64,000 nucleotides of DNA from assembly GCA_910588155.1 (NCBI GenBank), contig CAJUPB010000003.1:114277-178276 (forward strand), written 5' to 3'. Origin of the DNA: an uncultured Christensenellaceae bacterium (GTDB lineage: Bacteria; Bacillota; Clostridia; Christensenellales; Pumilibacteraceae). Positions within the stretch are counted from its first letter, which is position 1, and the number at the start of each line of letters is the position of its first letter. The notes beneath the pieces were generated by a model. It did no database searches and had not been told where the DNA came from. It saw nothing but the letters and a program-made list of their open reading frames with translations. This document shows, piece after piece, positions 14,335 to 22,807 of this stretch. The position numbers and the translations under genes were made by a program.

Positions 14335-16839
14335 TTACTCTTCGCCGCCCTCTTCGACTTCGGGTTCGGGCGCGGCAACGGCAACGCAGACCACGCTGCC
14401 CTGACCTTTGAGCTTCATAATGCGAACGCCCTGCGTGTCCCTGCTTATCTTGGAAATCTCTTTGGCTCTCATTCTGATTATGATACCGTTGTCGGCAATC
14501 AACATCAAGTCGTCGTCGGGATTTATCTGTTTGAGATTTACGAGACGACCCGTCTTCTGCGTGAATATGCCTGCCTTGATACCTTTGCCCGCACGCGACT
14601 GCAAGCGGTAGTCGTTCAAATCGGTACGTTTGCCGTAACCGTACTGCGACACGGTTATGATTTCGTGTCCGGGTTTTATGACGGTCATATCGACAACTTC
14701 TTCGTCGTCCGTAATCTTCATTGCTCTCACGCCGCGGGTATCTCTGCCCATAACGCGGACGTCGTCTTCGGCAAATCTTATGCACTTGCCGGACGAGGAC
14801 GCAATCAAAATCTCGTCTCTGCCGTTTGTCTGCTGAACGCCGATAAGCTCGTCGTCTTCCGCAAGTTTGATGGCGATTTTTCCGACTTTTCGTATGGAAA
14901 CAAATTCGGTCAGCGACGTCTTTTTAATCATACCGCGCTTGGTCGCCATTATGAGATTGCCGAGGTAGTTATCCTCTTCTATCCTTATGACGGCGTTGAC
15001 TTTTTCTCCGTCTTCGAGATTCAAGAGATTGACTATGGCTCTGCCGCGCGCCGTCTTTTCCGCCTCGGGCACTTCGTATGCCTTTATCGCGTAAACCTTG
15101 CCGAAGTTCGTGAAGAACAGCAAGTCGTCGTGCGTGCAGGTAACGAACATCGTTTCCACGAAGTCTTCTTCTTTCGGCTTATGCGCGGTCACACCCTTGC
15201 CGCCGCGGTGCTGCGTGCGGTATTCGGCTTTCGGAAGGCGTTTGACGTAGCCGAAGTGAGTCATAGAGATGACGACGTCTTCGCGTTCGATTAAGTCGCC
15301 GATGTCTATTTCGTCGTAATCCACGCAAATTTGCGTTCTTCTCGGCACGCCGTATTTGTTTTTTATTTCTTCCAGCTCGGTTTTGACAATCTCCAACACG
15401 CGTTTCGGCGAGGCTATTATGCTCTTCAAGTCCGCAATCAGCAATTGCAACTGCGCCAAATCGTTTTTAATCGACTCGATTTCCAAGCTGGTCAATCTCT
15501 GCAAGCGCATTTCGAGTATGGCGTTCGCCTGTTTGTCGGACAGGTAGAACTCCGCCATCAACTTCTCCGCCGCTTCGAACTTGTCGCGGCTGCTCTTGAT
15601 TATCTTTATGACCTTGTCGATATTCGTGAGAGCTTTTACAAGACCCTCCAAAATATGTTCGCGTTCCTGTGCCTTATCCAAATCGTACTTGGTTCTGCGC
15701 AGCACGACTTCTTTCTGATGTTCGAGATAGTGGTACAGAATTTCCTTGATATTCAATATTTTGGGCTCGCCGTTCACGAGAGCAAGGAAAGTTATACCGC
15801 CGGAAGTCTGCAAGTTGGTATGCTTATACAGCGTGTTCAGCACGACCTGTGCCTGCGCGTCCCTCTTTATCTCTATGACTATACGCAAGCCGTCTCTGTC
15901 GGATTCCTCGTTTATGGCGCTTATGCCTTCCACACGCTTATCCTTGACGAGATTCGCCATACTCTTTATGAGTTCTGCTTTATTGACTTGATACGGAAGT
16001 TCGGTCACGACTATGCGCTGGCGGGGCTGTCCGCCCTCTTTCGACGTATACTCTTCTATCTCGCACTTCGAGCGGATAACGACTCCGCCGTGCCCCGTAC
16101 GATAAGCGCAACGCAAGTTGGCTCTGCCCATTATGGTGCCGCCCGTCGGATAGTCGGGACCGGGAATAAAGCCTATAATTTCGTCCACGGTTATGTCGGG
16201 ATTGTCTATGAGCGCCTGCACGGCGTTTATGACTTCGACGAGGTTATGCGGCGGGATATTCGTCGCCATACCTACGGCTATACCGTCGCTGCCGTTTACA
16301 AGCAGGTTCGGGAATCTCGACGGCAAAACGGTGGGCTGCTGCAAGGTATCGTCGAAATTCGGATACCAATCGACGGTTTCCTTATCGATGTCGCGCAACA
16401 TTTCCGACGCGATTTTAGCAAGGCGCGCTTCCGTGTAACGCATAGCCGCGGGAGGGTCGCCGTCCACGCTGCCGAAGTTTCCGTGACCGTCCACGAGCGG
16501 ATGGTTTATGGAGAAGTCCTGCGCCAAACGAACGAGAGCGTCGTATACGGAGCTGTCGCCGTGCGGGTGATATTTACCCAAAACGTCACCGACTATACGC
16601 GCGCATTTTCTGTGCGGTTTATCGGAAAACAGGTTCAACTCTCCCATCGAATACAGTATTCTGCGGTGAACGGGTTTCAATCCGTCTCTGACGTCGGGTA
16701 TGGCGCGGGAAACGTTGACCGCCATTGCGTACGCAATGAACGACGTCTTCATTTCGTCCACGACTTGGCGGCGGACAATCTTGGTTTTATCTACGTGCTT
16801 AATCTCGTCGTCCGAGAATTTTCTCTTTCTTTCTGCCAT
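14335..16839 (-). CDS. gyrA: DNA gyrase subunit A
   Basis: 834 residues. It cuts and rejoins DNA in the A2B2 gyrase that introduces negative supercoils. Catalytic Tyr135 lies in AAMRYTEARL; the quinolone-determining region is GDVLGKYHPHGDSSVYD with Ser96 and Asp100 at the E. coli Ser83 and Asp87 positions, both the usual susceptible residues. The C-terminal beta-pinwheel carries the GyrA box near residue 555 as QHRGGKG, where the consensus is QRRGGKG, which still identifies gyrase rather than topoisomerase IV. The tail is acidic (ending EPEVEEGGEE). It begins 12 nt after the gyrB stop, so the two are one operon, and a strong terminator follows. Confidence 0.97.
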   Translation of the reverse strand: MAERKRKFSDDEIKHVDKTKIVRRQVVDEMKTSFIAYAMAVNVSRAIPDVRDGLKPVHRRILYSMGELNLFSDKPHRKCARIVGDVLGKYHPHGDSSVYDALVRLAQDFSINHPLVDGHGNFGSVDGDPPAAMRYTEARLAKIASEMLRDIDKETVDWYPNFDDTLQQPTVLPSRFPNLLVNGSDGIAVGMATNIPPHNLVEVINAVQALIDNPDITVDEIIGFIPGPDYPTGGTIMGRANLRCAYRTGHGGVVIRSKCEIEEYTSKEGGQPRQRIVVTELPYQVNKAELIKSMANLVKDKRVEGISAINEESDRDGLRIVIEIKRDAQAQVVLNTLYKHTNLQTSGGITFLALVNGEPKILNIKEILYHYLEHQKEVVLRRTKYDLDKAQEREHILEGLVKALTNIDKVIKIIKSSRDKFEAAEKLMAEFYLSDKQANAILEMRLQRLTSLEIESIKNDLAQLQLLIADLKSIIASPKRVLEIVKTELEEIKNKYGVPRRTQICVDYDEIDIGDLIEREDVVISMTHFGYVKRLPKAEYRTQHRGGKGVTAHKPKEEDFVETMFVTCTHDDLLFFTNFGKVYAIKAYEVPEAEKTARGRAIVNLLNLEDGEKVNAVIRIEEDNYLGNLIMATKRGMIKKTSLTEFVSIRKVGKIAIKLAEDDELIGVQQTNGRDEILIASSSGKCIRFAEDDVRVMGRDTRGVRAMKITDDEEVVDMTVIKPGHEIITVSQYGYGKRTDLNDYRLQSRAGKGIKAGIFTQKTGRLVNLKQINPDDDLMLIADNGIIIRMRAKEISKISRDTQGVRIMKLKGQGSVVCVAVAAPEPEVEEGGEE

Positions 16840-16851
16840 TTCACACCTCTG

Positions 16852-18762
16852 TTATATATCCAACTCTTTGACGAGCTTTGCGTTTTCTTCGATAAACTGT
16901 CTGCGCATTTCCGGCATTTCGCCCATAAGCACGGTGAAGATTTCGTCCGCTTCGAAAGCGTCGTCCATAGTCACCTGCACAAGCGTGCGGAACTCGGGAT
17001 TCATTGTCGTGTTCCAAAGCTGTTCCGCGTTCATTTCTCCGAGACCTTTATAACGCTGTACGTCGCAGCCCTTTCTGCCGAGACTGTCCAACGTTTCGTT
17101 GAGCTCGGGGTCGGAATAGCAATACGTATCTTTTTTATTCTTTGTGACTTTGTACAACGGCGGCTGCGCGATGAACACGTGTCCCTTTTCTATGAGCGGA
17201 CGCATATAGCGGAAGAAGAAAGTCAGCAAAAGAATTCTGATATGGCTGCCGTCGACGTCGGCATCGGTCATACAGATAATCTTGTCGTAACGCAGTTTGC
17301 TTTCGTCGAACTCATCTCCGACTCCGCAACCGAAGGCGGTTATCATATTTTTGATTTCCGCATTTTCCAGCACTTTGCCGAGCCTGGCTTTTTCCACGTT
17401 CAATATTTTACCGCGCAACGGCAATATTGCCTGAAACCGACGGTCTCTGCCCTGCTTTGCCGTACCGCCTGCGCTGTCTCCCTCGACGATATAAATCTCG
17501 CAGTGCGCGGCGTCTTTATCTGTACAATCCGCAAGTTTGCCGGGCAATGTGGTGCTTTCAAGCACGCCCTTTCTTCTCGTGAGTTCTCTTGCGTTTCTTG
17601 CGGCGTCGCGTGCTCTCTGCGCCGTTATGCCCTTCAAGACAAGCTCTTTGCCTTCTTTCGGGTTTTCTTCGAGATATGTTCCGAAGCCCTCCGTCAGCGC
17701 GCGTTCCACGATTCCGCGCATTTCGGAGTTGCCGAGTTTGGTCTTGGTCTGTCCCTCGAACTGCGGCTCGGTAAGTTTTACCGACACGATTGCCGTCAGA
17801 CCTTCGCGCACGTCGTCGCCCGTCAGCTTCTCCTCGTCCTTTATGAGGTTGGCTTTGTGTGCGTAATCGTTTATGATTTTCGTAAGCGCATTTTTGAAAC
17901 CGACAAGGTGGGTTCCGCCCTCTTCCGTGTTTATATTGTTTGCATACGAATATATAATCTCGTTATAGCTGTCGTTGTACTGCATCGCGATTTCCACGGT
18001 GCTGTCCTTATATTTTTCCTCGAAGTATATCGCATTTTCGAACATAGTTTCTTTCGAGCGATTGAGATATTCGACGAAGTCGAGAATGCCGCCCTCGTAA
18101 CAGAACGTTTCCTCCTTCTCTTTGCCCCTGCGTTCGTCTTTCAAAACTATTTTTACGCCCTTGTTCAGATATGCGACCTCGCGCAGGCGGGTTCTAATCA
18201 TATCGTAGGAGAACTCTATCGTTTCGAAAATTTCGTCATCGGGGAAGAACGTGACTTTCGTGCCCGTCTTATCCGTCTTGCCCACTTCGGCAAGCGCGCG
18301 CATAGGTACGCCGCGATTATATTTCTGACGATAAATCTTGCCGTTCTTGTACACCTCGACTTCCAACCACTCGGAAAGAGCGTTGACAACGGACAGACCG
18401 ACGCCGTGCAAACCGCCGGACACCTTATATCCGCCTCCGCCGAATTTGCCGCCCGCGTGCAGTTTGGTCAAAACGACCTGCACCGCAGAAACTTTTTCTT
18501 TCGGGTGAATGTCGATGGGTATGCCTCTGCCGTTGTCCGTGACGGAAACGGCGCCCTCTTTGGTTATTTCCACGACAATCGTATCGCAGAAACCCGCGAG
18601 CGCTTCGTCCACGCTGTTGTCCACAATCTCGACTATGAGGTGATGCAAACCCCTCTCGTCCGTCGAGCCGATGTACATACCGGGGCGTTTTCTGACCGGT
18701 TCCAGACCTTCCAGCACCTGTATTTCGCTGGAATCGTACTTATTGTCCACCTTTTTTGCCAT
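16852..18762 (-). CDS. gyrB: DNA gyrase subunit B
   Basis: 636 residues from the ATG at 18762, selected because AAGGAG lies 8 nt before it and the protein begins MAKKVDNKYDSSEIQVLEGL like other GyrB. The N-terminal GHKL ATPase has VDNSVDEALAGFCD, DNGRGIPIDIH and GGLHGVGLSVVNALS; the TOPRIM domain has EGDSAGGTAKQGRDRRFQA and TDADVDGSHIR, the acidic metal site. It hydrolyses ATP to drive strand passage by GyrA. The operon is gyrB-gyrA. It is not in a dnaA-recF context, so this is not the usual origin-proximal arrangement. Confidence 0.97.
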   Translation of the reverse strand: MAKKVDNKYDSSEIQVLEGLEPVRKRPGMYIGSTDERGLHHLIVEIVDNSVDEALAGFCDTIVVEITKEGAVSVTDNGRGIPIDIHPKEKVSAVQVVLTKLHAGGKFGGGGYKVSGGLHGVGLSVVNALSEWLEVEVYKNGKIYRQKYNRGVPMRALAEVGKTDKTGTKVTFFPDDEIFETIEFSYDMIRTRLREVAYLNKGVKIVLKDERRGKEKEETFCYEGGILDFVEYLNRSKETMFENAIYFEEKYKDSTVEIAMQYNDSYNEIIYSYANNINTEEGGTHLVGFKNALTKIINDYAHKANLIKDEEKLTGDDVREGLTAIVSVKLTEPQFEGQTKTKLGNSEMRGIVERALTEGFGTYLEENPKEGKELVLKGITAQRARDAARNARELTRRKGVLESTTLPGKLADCTDKDAAHCEIYIVEGDSAGGTAKQGRDRRFQAILPLRGKILNVEKARLGKVLENAEIKNMITAFGCGVGDEFDESKLRYDKIICMTDADVDGSHIRILLLTFFFRYMRPLIEKGHVFIAQPPLYKVTKNKKDTYCYSDPELNETLDSLGRKGCDVQRYKGLGEMNAEQLWNTTMNPEFRTLVQVTMDDAFEADEIFTVLMGEMPEMRRQFIEENAKLVKELDI

Positions 18763-18804
18763 ACTGTTTTCTCCTTGTTTTTTGACCCGCAGGCTCATAA
18801 TACG

Positions 18805-18813
18805 ATTATACCA
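18805..18813 (-). promoter_or_regulatory. Extended -10 promoter of gyrB-gyrA
   Basis: TGG-TATAAT on the minus strand (18813-18805). The -35 position (17 nt upstream) holds TTTATT, a poor match, so the TG extension probably compensates. The related TTGTGGTATAAT occurs before ecfA1. Confidence 0.6.
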
Positions 18814-18833
18814 CAAACGGCAAAAAAAATAAA

Positions 18834-18860
18834 GCAAAACGAGGTCGGTTTTGCCTTATT
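18834..18860 (-). terminator. Terminator of the WG-like protein gene
   Basis: GCAAAAC (18834-18840) and GTTTTGC (18848-18854) pair across a 7-nt loop, with extended A/T pairing and a long T-run on the minus strand; it insulates gyrB from upstream read-through. Confidence 0.8.
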
Positions 18861-18987
18861 TTTGTCGTTATTTTTTATATGTGTGTCGTATAACGCCGTC
18901 AAACGGGCATACAAGCCGTAAAATCTTTTTGCGCCTTCCCCACACTGTTTCGTAAAACGCGTGTTTAAACGCAATTTTTACCTTTCG

Positions 18988-21231
18988 TCACTCGAAAGAA
19001 ATGCTTATGACCCTTTTACAGCCGCCTGCGGTTACCGCCAGCAATCTCGACTTGTCCCTGCGATATGCCGCCACCGTTTCGCCCGTATCCTCGTCGTAAA
19101 CATAGCTTTTCATAAATGCGAAGCCGCCGCTTTCTTCGGGAACGAACGTAACGTCTTTGAGAATTACTCTGCCGCGATTGTTCATTACCTCAATCGAGCC
19201 GTCGACGGACTTGCCCATCGTCAAACCCTCCGTCGATTGCAACTCCGCATATATTTTTCCCAATCTCTTGCCGTAAAAGTCGGCTTGGAAATAAGTCGGA
19301 GCATAGTCGCCTCTCGTATCCTTTCCGTCCACGCTGGCAATCACAAAGCCGTCGTGAAGTTTCATCTGTCTGAACGTCGGCGACAGAGTGACTTTTCCGC
19401 CGTCTATGATTCCGTAAAGACCGCTCTGTTTGTTTCTGAAAGCAAACGTGTTTTCGCCTTTCTCGGTTATCTCCACGCCGCCTTCCATTCTGCGCTCGTC
19501 GGATATCGAACCGTCGTTCAAATCTATTATCGTAATGCCGTCCGAACGTATGGCAACGGCGTAACTGTTTAGGCGACTGAATTCCATATCGTCGAACTTT
19601 ACGGGAATTTCCTTTCCTTTTGACACGATATTTATCTTGTTCTCGCCGACCACAAACAGCTGTGACTGCGAAACGCTTATGCTTTCGCCGTCTTTCAGCG
19701 AAAATTCGCCTATCTTATTTCTGTTTTTATACAGGTTATACCTGCCGTCCGACAAGGTTTCCAAAACAAAGAAATTTTTTTCGTCGGTGCAATATCTTAT
19801 TTCCACAACCGAATCAAGCGCGACTTCTATCTCACCGCGAGGCAAGATTATTTTTTTCTTGCCGTCCGCAACTTCGGCGTATGCGGGCAGATAGGCGTCG
19901 ATGACCTGCGGCGATTTCAAATTCGTCTTTCTGTCTTTCGAGCGGAAAAACGCATCGAATATTTCGGTTTTTTCGCTTGTCTGCGTTATTATTCGGGATT
20001 CGGACGCAAGTTCGTTATTCACGACGGCTGTCACATTTTCCAAACGCAATTCCAATTTGCCGTTTTCATACTCGTACAGTTTACCGTCTGCCACAACGCA
20101 GCGAACCTCCGACAGATAGTACGCTCTGTTCTTTTCCTTTTCCCGTTTCAAATCGTAAAATTCTAACTTTTCGGCGCGAATGATATTGCAGTCTATATCC
20201 AACAAATACCATTTTTCGGTTGACGACAGCTTGAAGTAAAAGACCGCTCCTCCGGTAATCTCCTCCGTTCCCGCGCCTACTTCCGCTTTTTCGCTTATTC
20301 CTTCGAAATAGAACGTATCGTCGTTCTCGTATTTAAATACCGCACGGTTGCCGTCCGTTGCCAGCACTTTGCCGTCCGCAAGCGTTTCGAAAGTTTTATA
20401 TCCGAAATCGTTTTGCAAACTGTGAGTATAACTACGTCTTCCCTCGTTGTATCCGTGAGACACGGCGCGGTTTCCTACAACGTAGTAATAGTCGTTTGCC
20501 GAGTTGTCCGCTCCCGTCGGCAACAGCCCCGCCAAAAAGGCTATTTCCCTCAAATCAGAACCGTAAGTGCGGCAGTCCGTTCCGCGCCCGACGGTCAAAA
20601 AGCCGTCTGCGGCATAACTGTTTTGGTCGGGCGAAAACGGAAGATTGAACGTCTTGAAATCTGCGGTGTCGACTGCCGCAAACTTTCCGTCTTTGTCCGT
20701 ATAGGCGACATACGAATCGCCGAATGCTTCGTAGAAATTTTCGAAATCCGAATAAAACAGCGGCTTGCCCGTAAATTTTTCGTTCTTTCCGTGGTAATTG
20801 CGAACGGTAAACTCTCCCTTCTCGGCATCCGTTTTGACGGCTACGCGACAGAATCCCGACGACGGGATTAACGGTTCGAAGTCGCCGCCGAACTCGATTT
20901 CCACCGAGCCGTCGGTGCGAACATATCCCCACCCTTTGCCGTCGGTATTTATAAAATAAAACCGACCCTCGCCGGAGTATTCGAGCTGTCCGAAAGCTCT
21001 GGAAATAGCGTCACCGCCGCGATACAGCTGCCATTTACCGCCTTTCATAGTTATATAGGCGTTGTCGTACATAGCGTCCCCGACATAGTCGAATTCCGCG
21101 CCGTAGACCTCCGTCTTTATATCGGTATCCAACAATGCCAGAGCTATTATCCAAATAATGGCGCCCATAATGAGAGCGAACGCCGCCACTCCGATAACTA
21201 TTTTCAATTTTAGCGTCAGCTTTTTTTTCAA
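18988..21231 (-). CDS. Large membrane-anchored protein with WG-like repeats
   Basis: 747 residues if translation starts at the TTG at 21231, which has AAGGAG 7 nt before it; a GTG 27 nt upstream (21258) lacks a good site. A basic N-terminus (KKKLTLKLK) is followed by one membrane helix (about 10-32), then an external region of about 710 residues made of beta-rich units. Some look like degenerate WG repeats, for instance KGWGYVRTDGSVEIEFGGDF and QSGLYGIIDGGKVTLSPTF. A beta-propeller-like surface protein is likely. No catalytic motif is visible. It has its own promoter and terminator and stands alone between tuf and gyrB. Confidence 0.6.
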   Translation of the reverse strand: MKKKLTLKLKIVIGVAAFALIMGAIIWIIALALLDTDIKTEVYGAEFDYVGDAMYDNAYITMKGGKWQLYRGGDAISRAFGQLEYSGEGRFYFINTDGKGWGYVRTDGSVEIEFGGDFEPLIPSSGFCRVAVKTDAEKGEFTVRNYHGKNEKFTGKPLFYSDFENFYEAFGDSYVAYTDKDGKFAAVDTADFKTFNLPFSPDQNSYAADGFLTVGRGTDCRTYGSDLREIAFLAGLLPTGADNSANDYYYVVGNRAVSHGYNEGRRSYTHSLQNDFGYKTFETLADGKVLATDGNRAVFKYENDDTFYFEGISEKAEVGAGTEEITGGAVFYFKLSSTEKWYLLDIDCNIIRAEKLEFYDLKREKEKNRAYYLSEVRCVVADGKLYEYENGKLELRLENVTAVVNNELASESRIITQTSEKTEIFDAFFRSKDRKTNLKSPQVIDAYLPAYAEVADGKKKIILPRGEIEVALDSVVEIRYCTDEKNFFVLETLSDGRYNLYKNRNKIGEFSLKDGESISVSQSQLFVVGENKINIVSKGKEIPVKFDDMEFSRLNSYAVAIRSDGITIIDLNDGSISDERRMEGGVEITEKGENTFAFRNKQSGLYGIIDGGKVTLSPTFRQMKLHDGFVIASVDGKDTRGDYAPTYFQADFYGKRLGKIYAELQSTEGLTMGKSVDGSIEVMNNRGRVILKDVTFVPEESGGFAFMKSYVYDEDTGETVAAYRRDKSRLLAVTAGGCKRVISISFE

Positions 21232-21345
21232 GAATTCGCTCCTTAATCTCTTCCGCACACTTCTTTGTATTATTCCCGTTTTTTGACGCTATCCTACCTA
21301 TGCCGCACAATAAAATCGGGAAACGCAAAAACTTTCCGTATACAT

Positions 21346-21374
21346 ATTTTAGCACAAAGCGGATAAAATGGCAA
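21346..21374 (-). promoter_or_regulatory. Promoter of the WG-like protein gene
   Basis: On the minus strand TTGCCA (21374-21369), 17 nt, TAAAAT (21351-21346). Confidence 0.65.
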
Positions 21375-21424
21375 GCATTTCTTTATATCGACTTTTTACT
21401 CGCCGTCTGCGATTTCGGAATAAA

Positions 21425-21453
21425 GAAAACTCCCCGAAATGTTTCGGGGAGTT
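21425..21453 (-). terminator. Terminator of tuf
   Basis: AACTCCCCGAAA (21428-21439) and TTTCGGGGAGTT (21442-21453) form a near-perfect stem followed on the minus strand by TTTTCTTTA. It ends the str-tuf transcripts. Confidence 0.85.
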
Positions 21454-21488
21454 GCTATATTGCATTTTCGAAAATAAAGTTGTTTGAC

Positions 21489-22691
21489 TTACTTTATTAT
21501 CTTGGAAACGACGCCGGAACCGACCGTTCTGCCGCCTTCGCGGATAGCGAAACGAAGTCCCTGCTCTGCCGCGATGGGCGCGATAAGTTTCACGGAAATC
21601 GTGATGTTGTCGCCGGGCATAACCATTTCCACTCCCTTCGGAAGTTCGATGGTGCCGGTAACGTCGGTCGTTCTGAAATAGAACTGCGGGCGATAGCCGT
21701 TGAAGAACGGGGTATGACGTCCGCCCTCTTCCTTTTTAAGGACGTAAATCTGTCCTTCGAACTCGGTGTGCGGCGTGATGCTGCCGGGTTTTGCGATAAC
21801 CTGTCCGCGCTCGATTTCCTTCTTGTCTACGCCGCGAAGAAGCACGCCTGCGTTGTCGCCTGCCATTGCCGCGTCGAGAGACTTTCTGAACATCTCTATA
21901 CCGGTAACGACGGAGCTTCTCGTAGCCTTGATACCTACTATTTCGACGGGGTCGCCGACCTTTATCTGTCCGCGCTCGACTCTGCCGGTTGCAACGGTGC
22001 CGCGGCCGGTAATCGTGAACACGTCTTCGACAGGCATAAGGAACGGCTTGTCGGTGTCGCGCTGCGGGTCGGGAATCCACTTGTCGACGGCGTCCATCAA
22101 CTCGAATACGCACTTGCATTCCTCACCGTCTACGTTGCCGTTGGAAGCAGCTTCCAAAGCCTTGACCGCGCTGCCGCGAATAATCGGAGTGTCGTCGCCG
22201 GGGAATTCGTACTGCGTCAAAAGGTCTCTGATTTCCATTTCGACGAGGTCCAAAAGTTCGGGGTCGTCCACAAGGTCGGTCTTGTTCATAAAGACGACAA
22301 TCTTGGGAACGCCGACCTGACGGGCAAGCAGTATATGCTCGCGAGTCTGGGGCATCGGACCGTCGGTTGCCGCAACAACGAGGATTGCGCCGTCCATCTG
22401 TGCCGCGCCGGTTATCATATTCTTGACGTAGTCCGCGTGACCCGGGCAGTCGACGTGAGCGTAGTGACGGTTCTGCGTGGAATACTCAACGTGAGCCGTG
22501 TTTATCGTGATACCTCTTGCTTTCTCCTCGGGAGCGGAGTCGATTTGGTCGTACCTCATTTTCTCCGAAAGACCCTTGGCAGACAGCGTCATTGTGATAG
22601 CCGCAGTAAGAGTGGTCTTACCGTGGTCGACGTGACCGATAGTACCTATGTTTACGTGCGGTTTGCTTCTGTCGAATTTAGCTTTTGCCAT
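21489..22691 (-). CDS. tuf: Elongation factor Tu
   Basis: 400 residues. GTPase that carries aminoacyl-tRNA to the ribosomal A site. P-loop GHVDHGKT at 19-26, switch II DCPGHADYVKNMITGAAQMD, NKTD specificity motif in FMNKTDLVDD, then the domain II and III beta-barrels ending GGRTVGSGVVSKII. GGAGG precedes the ATG. It is the last gene of the rpsL-rpsG-fusA-tuf cluster but also has a promoter in the 116-nt gap after fusA, and a strong terminator follows. Confidence 0.98.
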   Translation of the reverse strand: MAKAKFDRSKPHVNIGTIGHVDHGKTTLTAAITMTLSAKGLSEKMRYDQIDSAPEEKARGITINTAHVEYSTQNRHYAHVDCPGHADYVKNMITGAAQMDGAILVVAATDGPMPQTREHILLARQVGVPKIVVFMNKTDLVDDPELLDLVEMEIRDLLTQYEFPGDDTPIIRGSAVKALEAASNGNVDGEECKCVFELMDAVDKWIPDPQRDTDKPFLMPVEDVFTITGRGTVATGRVERGQIKVGDPVEIVGIKATRSSVVTGIEMFRKSLDAAMAGDNAGVLLRGVDKKEIERGQVIAKPGSITPHTEFEGQIYVLKKEEGGRHTPFFNGYRPQFYFRTTDVTGTIELPKGVEMVMPGDNITISVKLIAPIAAEQGLRFAIREGGRTVGSGVVSKIIK

Positions 22692-22758
22692 ACTATTTTT
22701 GATTCCTCCATTAAAATCATTTTTGATATTATCGGGTTTTCAAGAGTCCCGCGCTCTT

Positions 22759-22787
22759 ATTATAACTGATTTTTACAAATAAGACAA
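22759..22787 (-). promoter_or_regulatory. Internal promoter before tuf
   Basis: On the minus strand TTGTCT (22787-22782), 17 nt, TATAAT (22764-22759). Confidence 0.65.
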
Positions 22788-22807
22788 CCGTTTTGAACGA
22801 AAATATT

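Noticed and set aside
15331..18921. A 1196-codon open frame on the plus strand across gyrA-gyrB
   Set aside because: It is antisense to two certain gyrase genes; its length reflects their codon bias and it has no domain or ribosome site.
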